Source: Nocardiopsis alba DSM 43377
Lineage (GTDB): Bacteria > Actinomycetota > Actinomycetes > Streptosporangiales > Streptosporangiaceae
NCBI RefSeq assembly: GCF_000341225.1
Contig: NZ_ANAC01000010.1
Location: 124,001-188,000, forward strand
DNA length: 64,000 nt
Direction of reading: 5' to 3'
The first letter of the stretch is position 1. Every line of letters starts with the position of its first letter. Below, one piece after another: positions 56,710 through 64,000 of this stretch. The notes below the pieces were generated by a model. The model ran no database searches, was not told the origin of the DNA, and worked only from the letters and a program-made list of their open reading frames with translations. The position numbers and the translations under genes were made by a program.

Positions 56710-56772
56710 CTAGAGCCATCGCCATCGACGGTGGAGCGTGGTGCGCCCCTCGTACTCCGTCGTCGTCGCCAT
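56710..56772 (-). CDS. candidate Trp-containing leader peptide between trpC and trpB
   Basis: A 20-codon frame, ATG to TAG, reading MATTTEYEGRTTLHRRWRWL. Its last four codons include two Trp codons separated by Arg, and the stop codon lies within a perfect hairpin GGCTC-CCTA-GAGCC (56704-56717 on the plus strand). AGGGAA lies about 11 bases upstream of the ATG. It could couple ribosome stalling at Trp codons to trpBA expression. Short and therefore uncertain; a chance frame is the alternative. Confidence 0.35.
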   Translation of the reverse strand: MATTTEYEGRTTLHRRWRWL

Positions 56773-56787
56773 CGTCGGTGGTTCCCT

Positions 56788-57594
56788 TTAGTTCCGGTCG
56801 CGCAGGGCGGGGTGGGCTCCGGCGGTCACCAGGTCGGCGACGGCCTCACGCGGGTCGCGTCCGCGGACGAGGCTCTCGCCCACCAGGACGGCGCCCGCCC
56901 CGGCACCGGCGTAGGCCAACAGGTCGTGCGGGCCTCGTACCCCGGACTCGGCGATCCTGACGCGGTCCGCGGGGATGAGCGGGGCGAGCCGGGCGAAGGT
57001 GTCCCGGTCGACCTCGAGGGTCTTGAGGTTGCGCGCGTTGACGCCGATGACGGTGGCTCCGGCGTCCAGGGCGCGGGCGACCTCCTCCTCGTCGTGGACC
57101 TCGACCAGGGGGGTCAGCCCGAGGGAGCGGGCCCGCTCGACCAGGGAGACCAGGGCCTCCTGGGACAGGGCCGCGACGATGAGCAGGACGGCGGAGGCTC
57201 CGAAGACGCGGGCCTCCCACAGCTGGTAGGAGCTGACGACGAAGTCCTTGCGCAGCAAGGGCGTGTCGACGGCGGCGTGGACCGCGCGCAGGTCGTCGAG
57301 GCTGCCCTTGAAGCGGCGGCCTTCGGTCAGCACGCTGATCCAGGTGGCGCCGCCGGCCTCGTAGTCGCGGGCCAGCGCGGCCGGATCGTCGATCGTCGCG
57401 AGCGGGCCCTTGGAGGGGCTGGCGCGCTTGACCTCGGCGATCACGTGGACACCGGGGCGGCGCAGGGCGGCCTCGGCGTCCTGGGGGGCGGGCACCGACT
57501 CGGCCTTGGCCTTGAGGCTGTCCAGCGGCAGTTCCTCTTGCCGCTGGGCCAGGTCAGCGCGTACTCCGTCGAGGATCTCGTCGAGCACGCTCAC
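56788..57594 (-). CDS. trpC: indole-3-glycerol phosphate synthase
   Basis: Ring closure of CdRP to indole-3-glycerol phosphate. 268 residues with the catalytic pattern [34 protein letters not shown] (catalytic Lys), [26 protein letters not shown] and [13 protein letters not shown]. The GTG at 57594 has GGGAG at good spacing and a normal N-terminus ([18 protein letters not shown]). Upstream genes on the same strand (DUF2752, dispanin, Trp-associated membrane protein, hisI) place it in the actinobacterial his-trp cluster. Confidence 0.97.
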   Translation of the reverse strand: MSVLDEILDGVRADLAQRQEELPLDSLKAKAESVPAPQDAEAALRRPGVHVIAEVKRASPSKGPLATIDDPAALARDYEAGGATWISVLTEGRRFKGSLDDLRAVHAAVDTPLLRKDFVVSSYQLWEARVFGASAVLLIVAALSQEALVSLVERARSLGLTPLVEVHDEEEVARALDAGATVIGVNARNLKTLEVDRDTFARLAPLIPADRVRIAESGVRGPHDLLAYAGAGAGAVLVGESLVRGRDPREAVADLVTAGAHPALRDRN

Positions 57595-57767
57595 CAGTTC
57601 CAGCTCCCTCGTGAAGATCGTTTCTCGGTGGCCGTTCCGGCGATCGGGCGCGGGTCGGCTCGGCGGGCTCGGACACACCGCCGTCACACCGTGTGTTGGT
57701 CATCGTATCCACCCTCGGCGGCGTGGGGGGCGTCGACCCCGGATCACCACGCCGTGGAGTTCGGGGA

Positions 57768-58259
57768 TCACCAGGACGGTAGGAGCGGGGTCCCGGGCGC
57801 GAGGAAGGAGAACCAGGGCAGATTGCGCAGAATCCAGAAGGTGACGATGCCCGCCAGAATGCCCCAGGGCGCCCAGGCCGGGAGCGGAACCGGGGGGCGG
57901 CTCCCGCGGTGCGGCCACAGGCTGTTCCTCAACCAGGTGAGGTAGGAGTACAGGGCGAAGGGCAGGAAGAGCATGAGCAGGGGGTTCATGCTCAGCGCGC
58001 CGAGGACGTCCAGGTGGGTGAGGGCGGACAGGGCCCGGGTGGTGCCGCAGCCGGGGCAGAAGGTGCCGGTCAGCGCCAGCCAGGGGCAGCCGGGGTAGAA
58101 GCCCGGCTGGTTGGGGTCCACGGTGTGGAGGAGGACCACACCGACCAGGCCCACGGCTCCGAGGCCCAGCGGCCAGATGGCCGGGTGGACACGTCCCAGA
58201 GACCGCGCGATCGCGTTCGTGGGTCGCGGGGGTACCGAAGAGGGTTCATCGTGTCGCAC
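57768..58259 (-). CDS. DUF2752 membrane protein
   Basis: A 163-residue membrane protein with the DUF2752 motif FYPGCPWLALTGTFCPGCGTTRALSAL split as CPWLALTGTFCPGCG plus TTRALSAL, containing a CPxCG-type cysteine cluster before a membrane helix. Three or four transmembrane segments. Function unknown. GTG 58259 is the best start. It is commonly found next to dispanin-like genes, as here. Confidence 0.82.
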   Translation of the reverse strand: MRHDEPSSVPPRPTNAIARSLGRVHPAIWPLGLGAVGLVGVVLLHTVDPNQPGFYPGCPWLALTGTFCPGCGTTRALSALTHLDVLGALSMNPLLMLFLPFALYSYLTWLRNSLWPHRGSRPPVPLPAWAPWGILAGIVTFWILRNLPWFSFLAPGTPLLPSW

Positions 58260-58303
58260 CCATCCGAGCGTACTAGGGGTGCGCCACTCCTCGAGAAACG
58301 GCG

Positions 58304-58350
58304 AGGGCCGGTGCGGCACCGTCGATTCACGATGGTGCCGCACCGGCCCT
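58304..58350 (-). terminator. strong hairpin after the dispanin-like gene
   Basis: A perfect 17-bp stem (58304-58320 with 58334-58350) and 13-nt loop, 28 bp past the dispanin-like stop and 45 bp before the DUF2752 start. It can attenuate or end transcription between them. Confidence 0.8.
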
Positions 58351-58377
58351 GGATCAAGCGGAGACGGCGACTCCGGC

Positions 58378-58779
58378 TCAGTAGGTGTAGCTCGGAGCGG
58401 TGCCCACGGCCACGATCATCATGACGACCACGAAGAGGATGTAGGCGAGCGCGAGGCCGAACCCGATGAGGCTGATGATGCCGAGGATCTTCGAGGTGTT
58501 GGAGGCGGACTCCGCGCCCGCGTAGTCTCCGACGGCCCACTTGCTGTTCACCTGAAGGGCGAAGATGATGCCGATGATGCCGATGATGGTGCAGCCGAAG
58601 ATACCGAGGATGTTCATCCACAGGTAGGTCTTCGGGGGCTCGGCCGGGGGCTGCCCCCCGAAGCCGGGCTGGCCGCCGGTGGGAGGCCCGTAGCCGCCCG
58701 CGGGCGGGCCGTAACCGCCGGTGCCGTAACCGCCGGGCGGCGGACCGGGGTTACCGGGGGGCGGAGGACCATAGCTCAT
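58378..58779 (-). CDS. CD225/dispanin-like small membrane protein
   Basis: A 133-residue protein. The first about 48 residues are Gly/Pro/Tyr rich (GPPPGGYGTGGYGPPAGGYG-like repeats). Two hydrophobic segments follow: YLWMNILGIFGCTIIGIIGI and ILGIISLIGFGLALAYILFV, separated by the dispanin loop FALQVNSKWAVGDYAGAESA. This is the CD225 pattern seen in interferon-induced transmembrane proteins and many actinobacterial small proteins. Role unknown. Confidence 0.85.
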   Translation of the reverse strand: MSYGPPPPGNPGPPPGGYGTGGYGPPAGGYGPPTGGQPGFGGQPPAEPPKTYLWMNILGIFGCTIIGIIGIIFALQVNSKWAVGDYAGAESASNTSKILGIISLIGFGLALAYILFVVVMMIVAVGTAPSYTY

Positions 58780-59042
58780 GAGTGAATGTCTTTCCGGAAG
58801 AGGACAAGGGTTTTCACGCGACGCCGCCTGAGCACACGTCGCCCCAACGGGGTACAGGGTCGGGGGTCACCGGTACGCAGCCGACGGATTCGCATCGTGT
58901 CGGTTCGACGAGACAGCGACGAACCGGATCGAAACGGCTGACAGGACCGATGAAGTGAATGTACCCGCCACATGGGACCTTCGTCTATTTTCCGTTACTC
59001 ACCCGTTGTGACCTGTGTTTTCTCCCCCGACCCGAAATGGCG

Positions 59043-59330
59043 TCAGTTGCCGCTCGTGGCGGCGGCCTTACGGCCCGCTTCCCACTCCTCGCGCGTCGGC
59101 GGGATCGGGCGGGGCTCCTTACGGCCCAGACCGGCCTTCTTCATCACACCGGCGATGATCGAGAGCACGACGCTGGCGGCCAGGGCGATGATGGTCCACG
59201 TCAGCAGGGAACCGCCGGCGATGACGGCGATGGCCGCCACGGTCCAGGCCACGATCCAGCTGATGGTGAGGAACCAGGCGGAGACGGTGTTGCCGTGGTC
59301 GTCGTGTTCTTCGTGGTGCGCGTCGGCCAT
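59043..59330 (-). CDS. HGxxPAAW family small membrane protein
   Basis: A 95-residue protein with the HGxxxxAW-type motif (HDDHGNTVSAWFLTISWIVA; here HGNTVSAW) followed by two transmembrane helices and a basic tail. It is typical of the actinobacterial trp cluster, next to the Trp-associated membrane protein, whose stop shares base 59330 with this start. Function unknown. Confidence 0.82.
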   Translation of the reverse strand: MADAHHEEHDDHGNTVSAWFLTISWIVAWTVAAIAVIAGGSLLTWTIIALAASVVLSIIAGVMKKAGLGRKEPRPIPPTREEWEAGRKAAATSGN

Positions 59331-60055
59331 CAGTGGTTCTCCTTCGATTCGGCCGGCCGGTCGGCCGGCGGTGCGGGTTCGGTGTCGTCACCGGGTTCGG
59401 CCCGATCCACCGGCGCGGTCGCGGTGGGCGTGCCGTCGCCCGGGGCGTCAAGTGTGGGGTCGTCACCGGCATCCAGCGATCTCCACAGGTCGGCAGGTGT
59501 CTCCGCCTGGTGCGGACGCGGTGCGGCGTCCCGATCGTACCGGTTGCCCATCCCCGGCCAGGCAGGGGCACGCACGAGCGCCACCAGACCGCTCAGTGCC
59601 AGGAGGAGCCCCCCGGCGGCCCCCATGAGGGGCCCCAGGGCGTGGACTTCGGGGGTTCCGACGACCTCGCCGGTGCCGGCGGTGTCGGTGGCGAGGTCGG
59701 CGATGGCACCGATCAGGGCGTCCGGGCGTGTGGCCGACCACAGGGTGGTGAGCGCGAACACACCGCAGAGCACGATGAGGGCGCCGACGACCCGACGCGC
59801 CCAGGAACGGGTGGCGTACAGGCCGGCGATCCCGGCGAGGCCGGCCCATCCGAGGCCGCTGAGGGCTCCGGCGAGTTCGCCTCCGGTGACCTCCACCGGG
59901 ACCGGTGCGACGGGCCCGGGAGAGCTGAAGGATCCGGTCACCCAGACCCGCCCGGAGGCCGCCAGCATCAGCGCGGCCCCGGCGATCATGGCGAGGGTGA
60001 CCACGCCGTATTCGCGCCGGACCCCGGTCCTGGAGGGTGTGCGCGCGGTGGTCAC
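59330..60055 (-). CDS. Trp biosynthesis-associated membrane protein
   Basis: 241 residues with four transmembrane helices of the Trp_oprn_chp family: [20 protein letters not shown], the extracellular [40 protein letters not shown] and [19 protein letters not shown], followed by a Pro/Asp/Thr-rich cytoplasmic tail of about 80 residues. The GTG at 60055 overlaps the hisI stop (GTGA), showing translational coupling. A longer reading to 60463 is an artefact. Its job in tryptophan metabolism is unproven. Confidence 0.85.
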   Translation of the reverse strand: MTTARTPSRTGVRREYGVVTLAMIAGAALMLAASGRVWVTGSFSSPGPVAPVPVEVTGGELAGALSGLGWAGLAGIAGLYATRSWARRVVGALIVLCGVFALTTLWSATRPDALIGAIADLATDTAGTGEVVGTPEVHALGPLMGAAGGLLLALSGLVALVRAPAWPGMGNRYDRDAAPRPHQAETPADLWRSLDAGDDPTLDAPGDGTPTATAPVDRAEPGDDTEPAPPADRPAESKENH

Positions 60056-60396
60056 AGCAGCCGTCCCGCGTCGAAGCACGTACGGTCGCCGGTGTGGCAG
60101 GCGGCCCCGGTCTGGTCGACGCGGAGCAGGAGGGTGTCCCCGTCGCAGTCGAGTGCGACGGACACCACACGCTGGGTGTTGCCGGAGGTCGCCCCCTTGA
60201 GCCAGTACTCGTTCCTGCTGCGCGACCAGTAGGTGGCCTCGCGCGTGGTGAGGGTGCGGTGCAGGGCCTCGTCGTCCATCCAGGCGAGCATGAGGACCTC
60301 GCCGGTGTCGTGTTGCTGCACGACGGCGGGGACGAGCCCCTCCGGGGACCGTTTCAGGCGCGCGGCGATGTCCGGGGCGAGGTTGCTGACGCTCAT
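60052..60396 (-). CDS. hisI: phosphoribosyl-AMP cyclohydrolase
   Basis: Third step of histidine synthesis. 114 residues, the single-domain form. [38 protein letters not shown], and the zinc ligands in [20 protein letters not shown] and GDRTCF are all present. First gene of the leftward his-trp unit. Confidence 0.97.
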   Translation of the reverse strand: MSVSNLAPDIAARLKRSPEGLVPAVVQQHDTGEVLMLAWMDDEALHRTLTTREATYWSRSRNEYWLKGATSGNTQRVVSVALDCDGDTLLLRVDQTGAACHTGDRTCFDAGRLL

Positions 60397-60526
60397 GCTC
60401 CCAGGTTATGGGGGATCCGCGATCGATGCTCACCGGGTGCGGGCGAACGGTCTTCGCGCACACGATCTAGAGTGCGAGCGTGCGCGGCCCGGCCGCCTCA
60501 CGACCCCGACCACCTGGAGACCTTCC

Positions 60527-61525
60527 GTGACCGCCGATTCCCTGGCCGCCGATCTGGCGGGCAAACCCGAAGCGCTGAGCGCGCTCTCCCGCCGTTTCCC
60601 GCGCTGGGATCCCTACGCGGCGCTGCCCGCTCTCCTGGACGACGAACCGGCCTCGGTGCGGTTCCTGGCGATCGGATCGGCCCACCGGGCCTGCTCGGTG
60701 GCGGCGGCCCGGCTGCGTCGTGCGGGGATCGGCGCGCAGGCCGACCTCTCCTCCTCCGCGGAGGAGCCTCCCGCCGGCCCGGAGACCCTGGTGGTGGGGG
60801 TGACCCTGGGCGACGGTCAGCGGGAGCTGTGCGCGAGCCTGGAGCGTTATGTCGGCCGTTCTCCGGTGGTGGTCCTGGCCCCGGATCCCGACACGGTGGT
60901 GGCCCGGTACGCGGACCTTCTGGTCCCCCTGCGCACGGGTGAGGAGGCGAGCGGTCTCGGCTGTCACGCCTACCGGAACGCCTTGGCGCTGCTCCTGCTG
61001 TTGGGGCACCGTCTGGGGGCTCCGGTGGGCGGGAGCGGGAACTTCCCCGGCCTGTTGATGCGGGTCTCCCACGCCGAGGAGACCCTGTTGAAGAGGGCCC
61101 CGGAATGGGTGCCCGAGGTGGCCGAGGTGTTGGAGTCCCCGTCCGGGGTGCACCTGGTGGCCCCGGCGGAACGGCTCGCCACGGCCTGGCAGGGGGCCCT
61201 GGTGCTGCGTCGGGGTCCGATCCGGACGGCCCACGTGGCGGAGACCGGAGAGTGGTCGCACACCGACCGGCATCCGGCCGCGGTGACGGACTACCGGGCG
61301 TTGCTGTTCGCCGGTTCCTCCTACGACCAGAGGTTCGCCGAGCACCTGGTGCAGTTGCGGGGCGCCTTCGTGGCGGTGGGCTCCACCCCCGATCGGGAGC
61401 GCGTACCGGGCGCGGCGGCGACCGTGCGCTATCCCGGGGACACCGATCCGGACGTGCGTCTGCTCACCGAACCGTTGGTGCCCGAGCTCCTGGCCGCCCA
61501 CTGGTGGGCCCGGACGGACCGCTGA
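60527..61525 (+). CDS. SIS-like (sugar isomerase fold) protein
   Basis: A 332-residue alpha/beta protein of uncertain function. Paired nucleotide-like folds read VRFLAIGSAHRACSVAAARL and VVVGVTLGDGQRELCASLER in the first half, and VHLVAPAERLATAWQGAL in the second, an arrangement like two SIS domains in phosphosugar isomerases. No clear catalytic Glu/His set is identifiable. GTG 60527 has GGAG at good spacing; a longer frame from 60233 crosses hisI on the other strand. Confidence 0.5.
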   Translation: MTADSLAADLAGKPEALSALSRRFPRWDPYAALPALLDDEPASVRFLAIGSAHRACSVAAARLRRAGIGAQADLSSSAEEPPAGPETLVVGVTLGDGQRELCASLERYVGRSPVVVLAPDPDTVVARYADLLVPLRTGEEASGLGCHAYRNALALLLLLGHRLGAPVGGSGNFPGLLMRVSHAEETLLKRAPEWVPEVAEVLESPSGVHLVAPAERLATAWQGALVLRRGPIRTAHVAETGEWSHTDRHPAAVTDYRALLFAGSSYDQRFAEHLVQLRGAFVAVGSTPDRERVPGAAATVRYPGDTDPDVRLLTEPLVPELLAAHWWARTDR

Positions 61526-61536
61526 GCACCGGCCGT

Positions 61537-61580
61537 CCCGGACCGCCCGTCTCCGAGGAGCCGGGTACGGACGGTCCGGG
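61537..61580. terminator. terminator between convergent genes
   Basis: CCCGGACCG (61537-61545) and CGGTCCGGG (61572-61580) form a perfect 9-bp stem filling the gap between the SIS-like stop and the ABC exporter stop. Confidence 0.65.
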
Positions 61581-61585
61581 CGTGA

Positions 61586-63436
61586 TCAGGCGGAGGACCG
61601 GATCCAGGAGGCGTAGAGGTCGGCGTACACGCCCGGCCGGCCGACCAGCTCTTCGTGGGTTCCGCTCTGCACGATCCGACCGGCGTCGAAGACCAGGACC
61701 CGGTCGGCGGCCTCGGCGGTGGAGAGCCGGTGGGCGATCGCGACCGAGGTGCGGCCTCGGGTCAACCGGTCCAGGGCGCCCTGGATGCGCATCTCCGTGT
61801 GCGGGTCGACCGCCGAGGTGGCCTCGTCCAGCACCAACAGGTCCGGATCGGCGATGTAGGCGCGGACCAGGGCGACGAGCTGCCGCTCGCCCGCCGACAG
61901 GGATTCGCCGCGCTGACCGACCGGTGTGTCCAGACCGTGGGCGAGTCCGCCCAGCCATTCGGCGAGACCGAGCTCGGTGATGGCGGTCTCCAGTTCGGCG
62001 TCGGTGCTCTCGGGCCGGGCGAAGCGGATGTTGTCGCCCAAAGAGCTGTCGAACAGGAAACCCTCCTGCGGGACCATGACGACACGGCTTCGCAGGGAGG
62101 AGAAGGCGACCTCCCTCAGGTCGACCCCGTCCAGACGGACGGTCCCGCTCTCGGGGTCCATCAGCCGGGTGAGGAGTTTGACGAAGGTGGTCTTGCCCGA
62201 CCCGGTCTCGCCGACGACCGCCACCCGGGTGCCCGGGGTGATCCGGACACCGACGTCGTCCAGGACCACGGGCCCCTCGGGATAGGAGTAGGTGACCCGG
62301 TCGAAGTCGACCCGGACCGGGCCGCGCGGCAGGACGCGACCGGCCTCGCCGGGATCGGCGATGTCGGGAACGGTGTCCAGGACCCCCAGGACGCGCCGCC
62401 ATCCGGCGATGGCGTTCTGCGCCTCGTTGAAGATCTCGGTGGCCATCATCATGGGCTGGATGAACAGGGTCATGAGGAAGAGGAAGGCGATGAGCTGACC
62501 CGCGGTCAGATCTCCTCCGAGCCCGAGCCGCACACCGGCCAGGACCACGGCCGCGTTGGCGATGGCGGCGACGATCTCGGCGAAGGGCGAGACCGCCATG
62601 GACAGACGCTGCGCCTTGACCTGGGCCCCGCGCGTGGCCAGGACGGTGGTGTCGATGCGTTCGGCGGTGCGCGCCTCGATGCCGTGGGCGCGGATGACGG
62701 AGGCCCCCATGACGGTCTCGCCGACCGCGCCGAGCATGTCGCCGGTACGTTCGCGGACCTTGAGGTAGGCCTTGGACAGCAGCTTCTGGAGCCAGCGCAC
62801 GCCGAAGAGCAGCGGCAGGAAGCAGACCCACACGACGATGGTGAGCTGCCAGGAGTAGACCGCCATCAGGACGGTGGCGACGAGGAGCTGACCGGTGCTG
62901 ACCAGCAGGAGCAGCCCGCCCCACTGCATGAAGTGGCTGATCTGGTCGACGTCGCCGGTGACCCGGGAGACCAGGGCGCCCTTGCGCTCACTGTTCTGGG
63001 TCAGGACGGACAGGTCGTGGACGTGCCGGAAGGCCTTGCGGCGCAGGGTCGCCAGCCCGGACTCGGTGGCCCGGTACAGGCGCACGTTCATCAGGTAGGA
63101 GCAGATCATGGTGACGACCAGCAGCGCCGCGCAGGTCGCCACCATGCGGGTGACGAATCCCAGGTCGGGGCCGCCGCTCCCGGTGAGACCGTTGTCGATG
63201 ATCTGCTGGACGGCGATGGGGACGATGACCTTGCCCGCGGTCGCGACCAGGGCGAAGATCAGGGTGAGCCACAGACCCTTGGCGAACTCCGGGGACAGCC
63301 TCAGGCCTCGTTTGAGGGTGTCGATCGCGCCGTCCCGGCTCTGGTGCAGGGACAGGACCGGATCCCGTTCGGGGCCGCGCTCCTCGTGCCCCTCCTCCGG
63401 ACCCTCGTCGGTGCGGGGACGTGTGGGTACGCTCAT
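61586..63436 (-). CDS. ABC exporter half-transporter, catalytically complete member of a heterodimer
   Basis: 616 residues: a six-helix type IV ABC transmembrane domain (about 60-350), then an ATPase domain with Walker A VVGETGSGKTT, signature SLSAGERQLV, Walker B LLVLDEATSAVDP with the catalytic Glu, and H-loop IAHRLST. The ATG overlaps the upstream partner's stop (ATGA). All ATPase residues are standard except LSAGE in place of LSGGQ. Substrate unknown; multidrug or lipid export is the usual guess. Confidence 0.92.
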   Translation of the reverse strand: MSVPTRPRTDEGPEEGHEERGPERDPVLSLHQSRDGAIDTLKRGLRLSPEFAKGLWLTLIFALVATAGKVIVPIAVQQIIDNGLTGSGGPDLGFVTRMVATCAALLVVTMICSYLMNVRLYRATESGLATLRRKAFRHVHDLSVLTQNSERKGALVSRVTGDVDQISHFMQWGGLLLLVSTGQLLVATVLMAVYSWQLTIVVWVCFLPLLFGVRWLQKLLSKAYLKVRERTGDMLGAVGETVMGASVIRAHGIEARTAERIDTTVLATRGAQVKAQRLSMAVSPFAEIVAAIANAAVVLAGVRLGLGGDLTAGQLIAFLFLMTLFIQPMMMATEIFNEAQNAIAGWRRVLGVLDTVPDIADPGEAGRVLPRGPVRVDFDRVTYSYPEGPVVLDDVGVRITPGTRVAVVGETGSGKTTFVKLLTRLMDPESGTVRLDGVDLREVAFSSLRSRVVMVPQEGFLFDSSLGDNIRFARPESTDAELETAITELGLAEWLGGLAHGLDTPVGQRGESLSAGERQLVALVRAYIADPDLLVLDEATSAVDPHTEMRIQGALDRLTRGRTSVAIAHRLSTAEAADRVLVFDAGRIVQSGTHEELVGRPGVYADLYASWIRSSA

Positions 63437-64000
63437 CGGCTGCTCTCCTCGGTGGCGTCGCCGTCCCTCTCACGGCGGTGGGGTTCGATCGGCGCGGGCT
63501 CCTCCGGGAGGGGTTCGCGTTCGGCCTCGTTCTCGGCGGAGGCGCGTTCGTAGGCGGTGACCAGCCGGTTGTAGCCGGGTGAGGCGGTGAGGAGTTCGTC
63601 GTGGGTCCCGCGGGCCAGGATCCGCCCCTTCTCCATGTAGAGCACCTCGTCGGCGAGCTCGATGGTGGCGCGACGGTAGGCGACCACGACCACGGTGGCG
63701 GAGGAGTCGCGTTCCCGGAGCCCGGAGAGGATCTGGGCCTCGATCTGCGGGTCGACCGCGGAGGTCGCGTCGTCCAGGATCAGGAGCCGGGGCCTGCGGA
63801 CGATGGCGCGGGCCAGCGCCAGACGTTGGCGTTGCCCTCCGGAGAGGGTGGTGCCCTTCTCCCCCAGTTCGGCGTCGAGGCCGCCGTCGAGGGCGCTGAT
63901 GAAGCCGTCGGCGCGGGCCAGGCGCAGGGCGGCCCAGACCTGGGCGTCGTCGACGTCCTCGCCGAGGGCGATGTTGTCGCGGACGGTGTCCTCGAACACG
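63433..64000 (-). CDS. ABC exporter half-transporter, C-terminal part only, degenerate ATP site
   Basis: The gene enters from beyond the right edge; about 189 C-terminal residues are visible. Signature TLSGGQRQRLALARA is intact, but Walker B reads LLILDDATSAVDP, with Asp in place of the catalytic Glu, and the H-loop is VVAYRRATIE, lacking the switch His. That is the typical degenerate half of an asymmetric heterodimeric exporter, partnered with the next gene. Its Walker A and membrane domain lie outside the window. Confidence 0.9.
   Translation of the reverse strand, partial: VFEDTVRDNIALGEDVDDAQVWAALRLARADGFISALDGGLDAELGEKGTTLSGGQRQRLALARAIVRRPRLLILDDATSAVDPQIEAQILSGLRERDSSATVVVVAYRRATIELADEVLYMEKGRILARGTHDELLTASPGYNRLVTAYERASAENEAEREPLPEEPAPIEPHRRERDGDATEESSR

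Noticed and set aside
58776..58973. 65-codon minus-strand frame upstream of the dispanin-like gene
   Set aside because: Arg/Leu-rich, no ribosome site and no recognisable domain; treated as leader sequence.

Overview
The window is a gene-dense, very GC-rich stretch of an actinobacterial chromosome. GTG and TTG starts are frequent and stop/start overlaps are common. Gene content fits a filamentous actinomycete of the Nocardiopsis/Streptomyces type: a mycothiol-dependent isomerase family gene, a four-domain S1 protein, an ANTAR response regulator next to a LAGLIDADG pair, HGxxPAAW and dispanin-like small membrane proteins, and a trp/his supra-operon. The genus is an inference from gene content and order. 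No rRNA, CRISPR array, insertion sequence or prophage is visible.

Layout. (1) 1-5595, minus strand: chromosome-segregation and translation block parA-like / small partner / scpA / scpB / rluB / aroH / tyrA (tyrA cut by the window edge). (2) 5903-12450, minus: xerD, NUDIX hydrolase and pyrG as one unit, then HMG-CoA lyase, a GNAT protein and a DUF3060 lipoprotein. (3) 12614-21352, minus: uvrB, coaE, GNAT, rpsA with a good promoter and about 200 nt leader, arfB, polA; a hotdog thioesterase faces away from polA. (4) 22288-29309: two tandem, closely related branched-chain amino-acid-type binding lipoproteins (plus) converge on the permease/ATPase operon livHMGF (minus). LivH carries an unusual secreted N-terminal domain. 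(5) 29655-35367, accessory hotspot: ANTAR response regulator, an unusual short tRNA-Leu(CAA)-like gene, two tandem HTH-LAGLIDADG genes that share a perfect 43-bp leader, decayed AraC-type and VOC-like gene tails, then a beta-lactamase locus with the blaL - blaA - blaB layout. (6) 35621-46553: DUF1266 protein, pyruvate kinase, mycothiol-type isomerase family protein, alpha-toroid protein, DUF2784 protein, glutamate synthase gltBD. (7) 46554-54153: structured intergenic DNA, a branched-polyamine-synthase (BpsA) homologue, a pair of paralogous membrane-anchored proteins, lgt, a DsbA-like thioredoxin and a MauE-like partner. (8) 54514-60396, minus: hisI, Trp-associated membrane protein, HGxxPAAW, dispanin, DUF2752, trpC, trpB, trpA. 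(9) SIS-like protein, then a two-gene ABC exporter that runs off the right edge.

How the parts fit. Most genes are housekeeping: condensin loading and segregation, recombination, nucleotide synthesis, DNA repair and replication, ribosome function, nitrogen assimilation and aromatic/histidine synthesis. Strong perfect hairpins mark most transcription-unit ends. The least ordinary part is 30.3-35.4 kb. There the non-canonical tRNA, the duplicated endonuclease-like genes with hairpin leaders, same-frame gene tails and a regulated beta-lactamase cassette lie side by side. The composition of the plus strand also appears to change from C-rich to G-rich in this interval.
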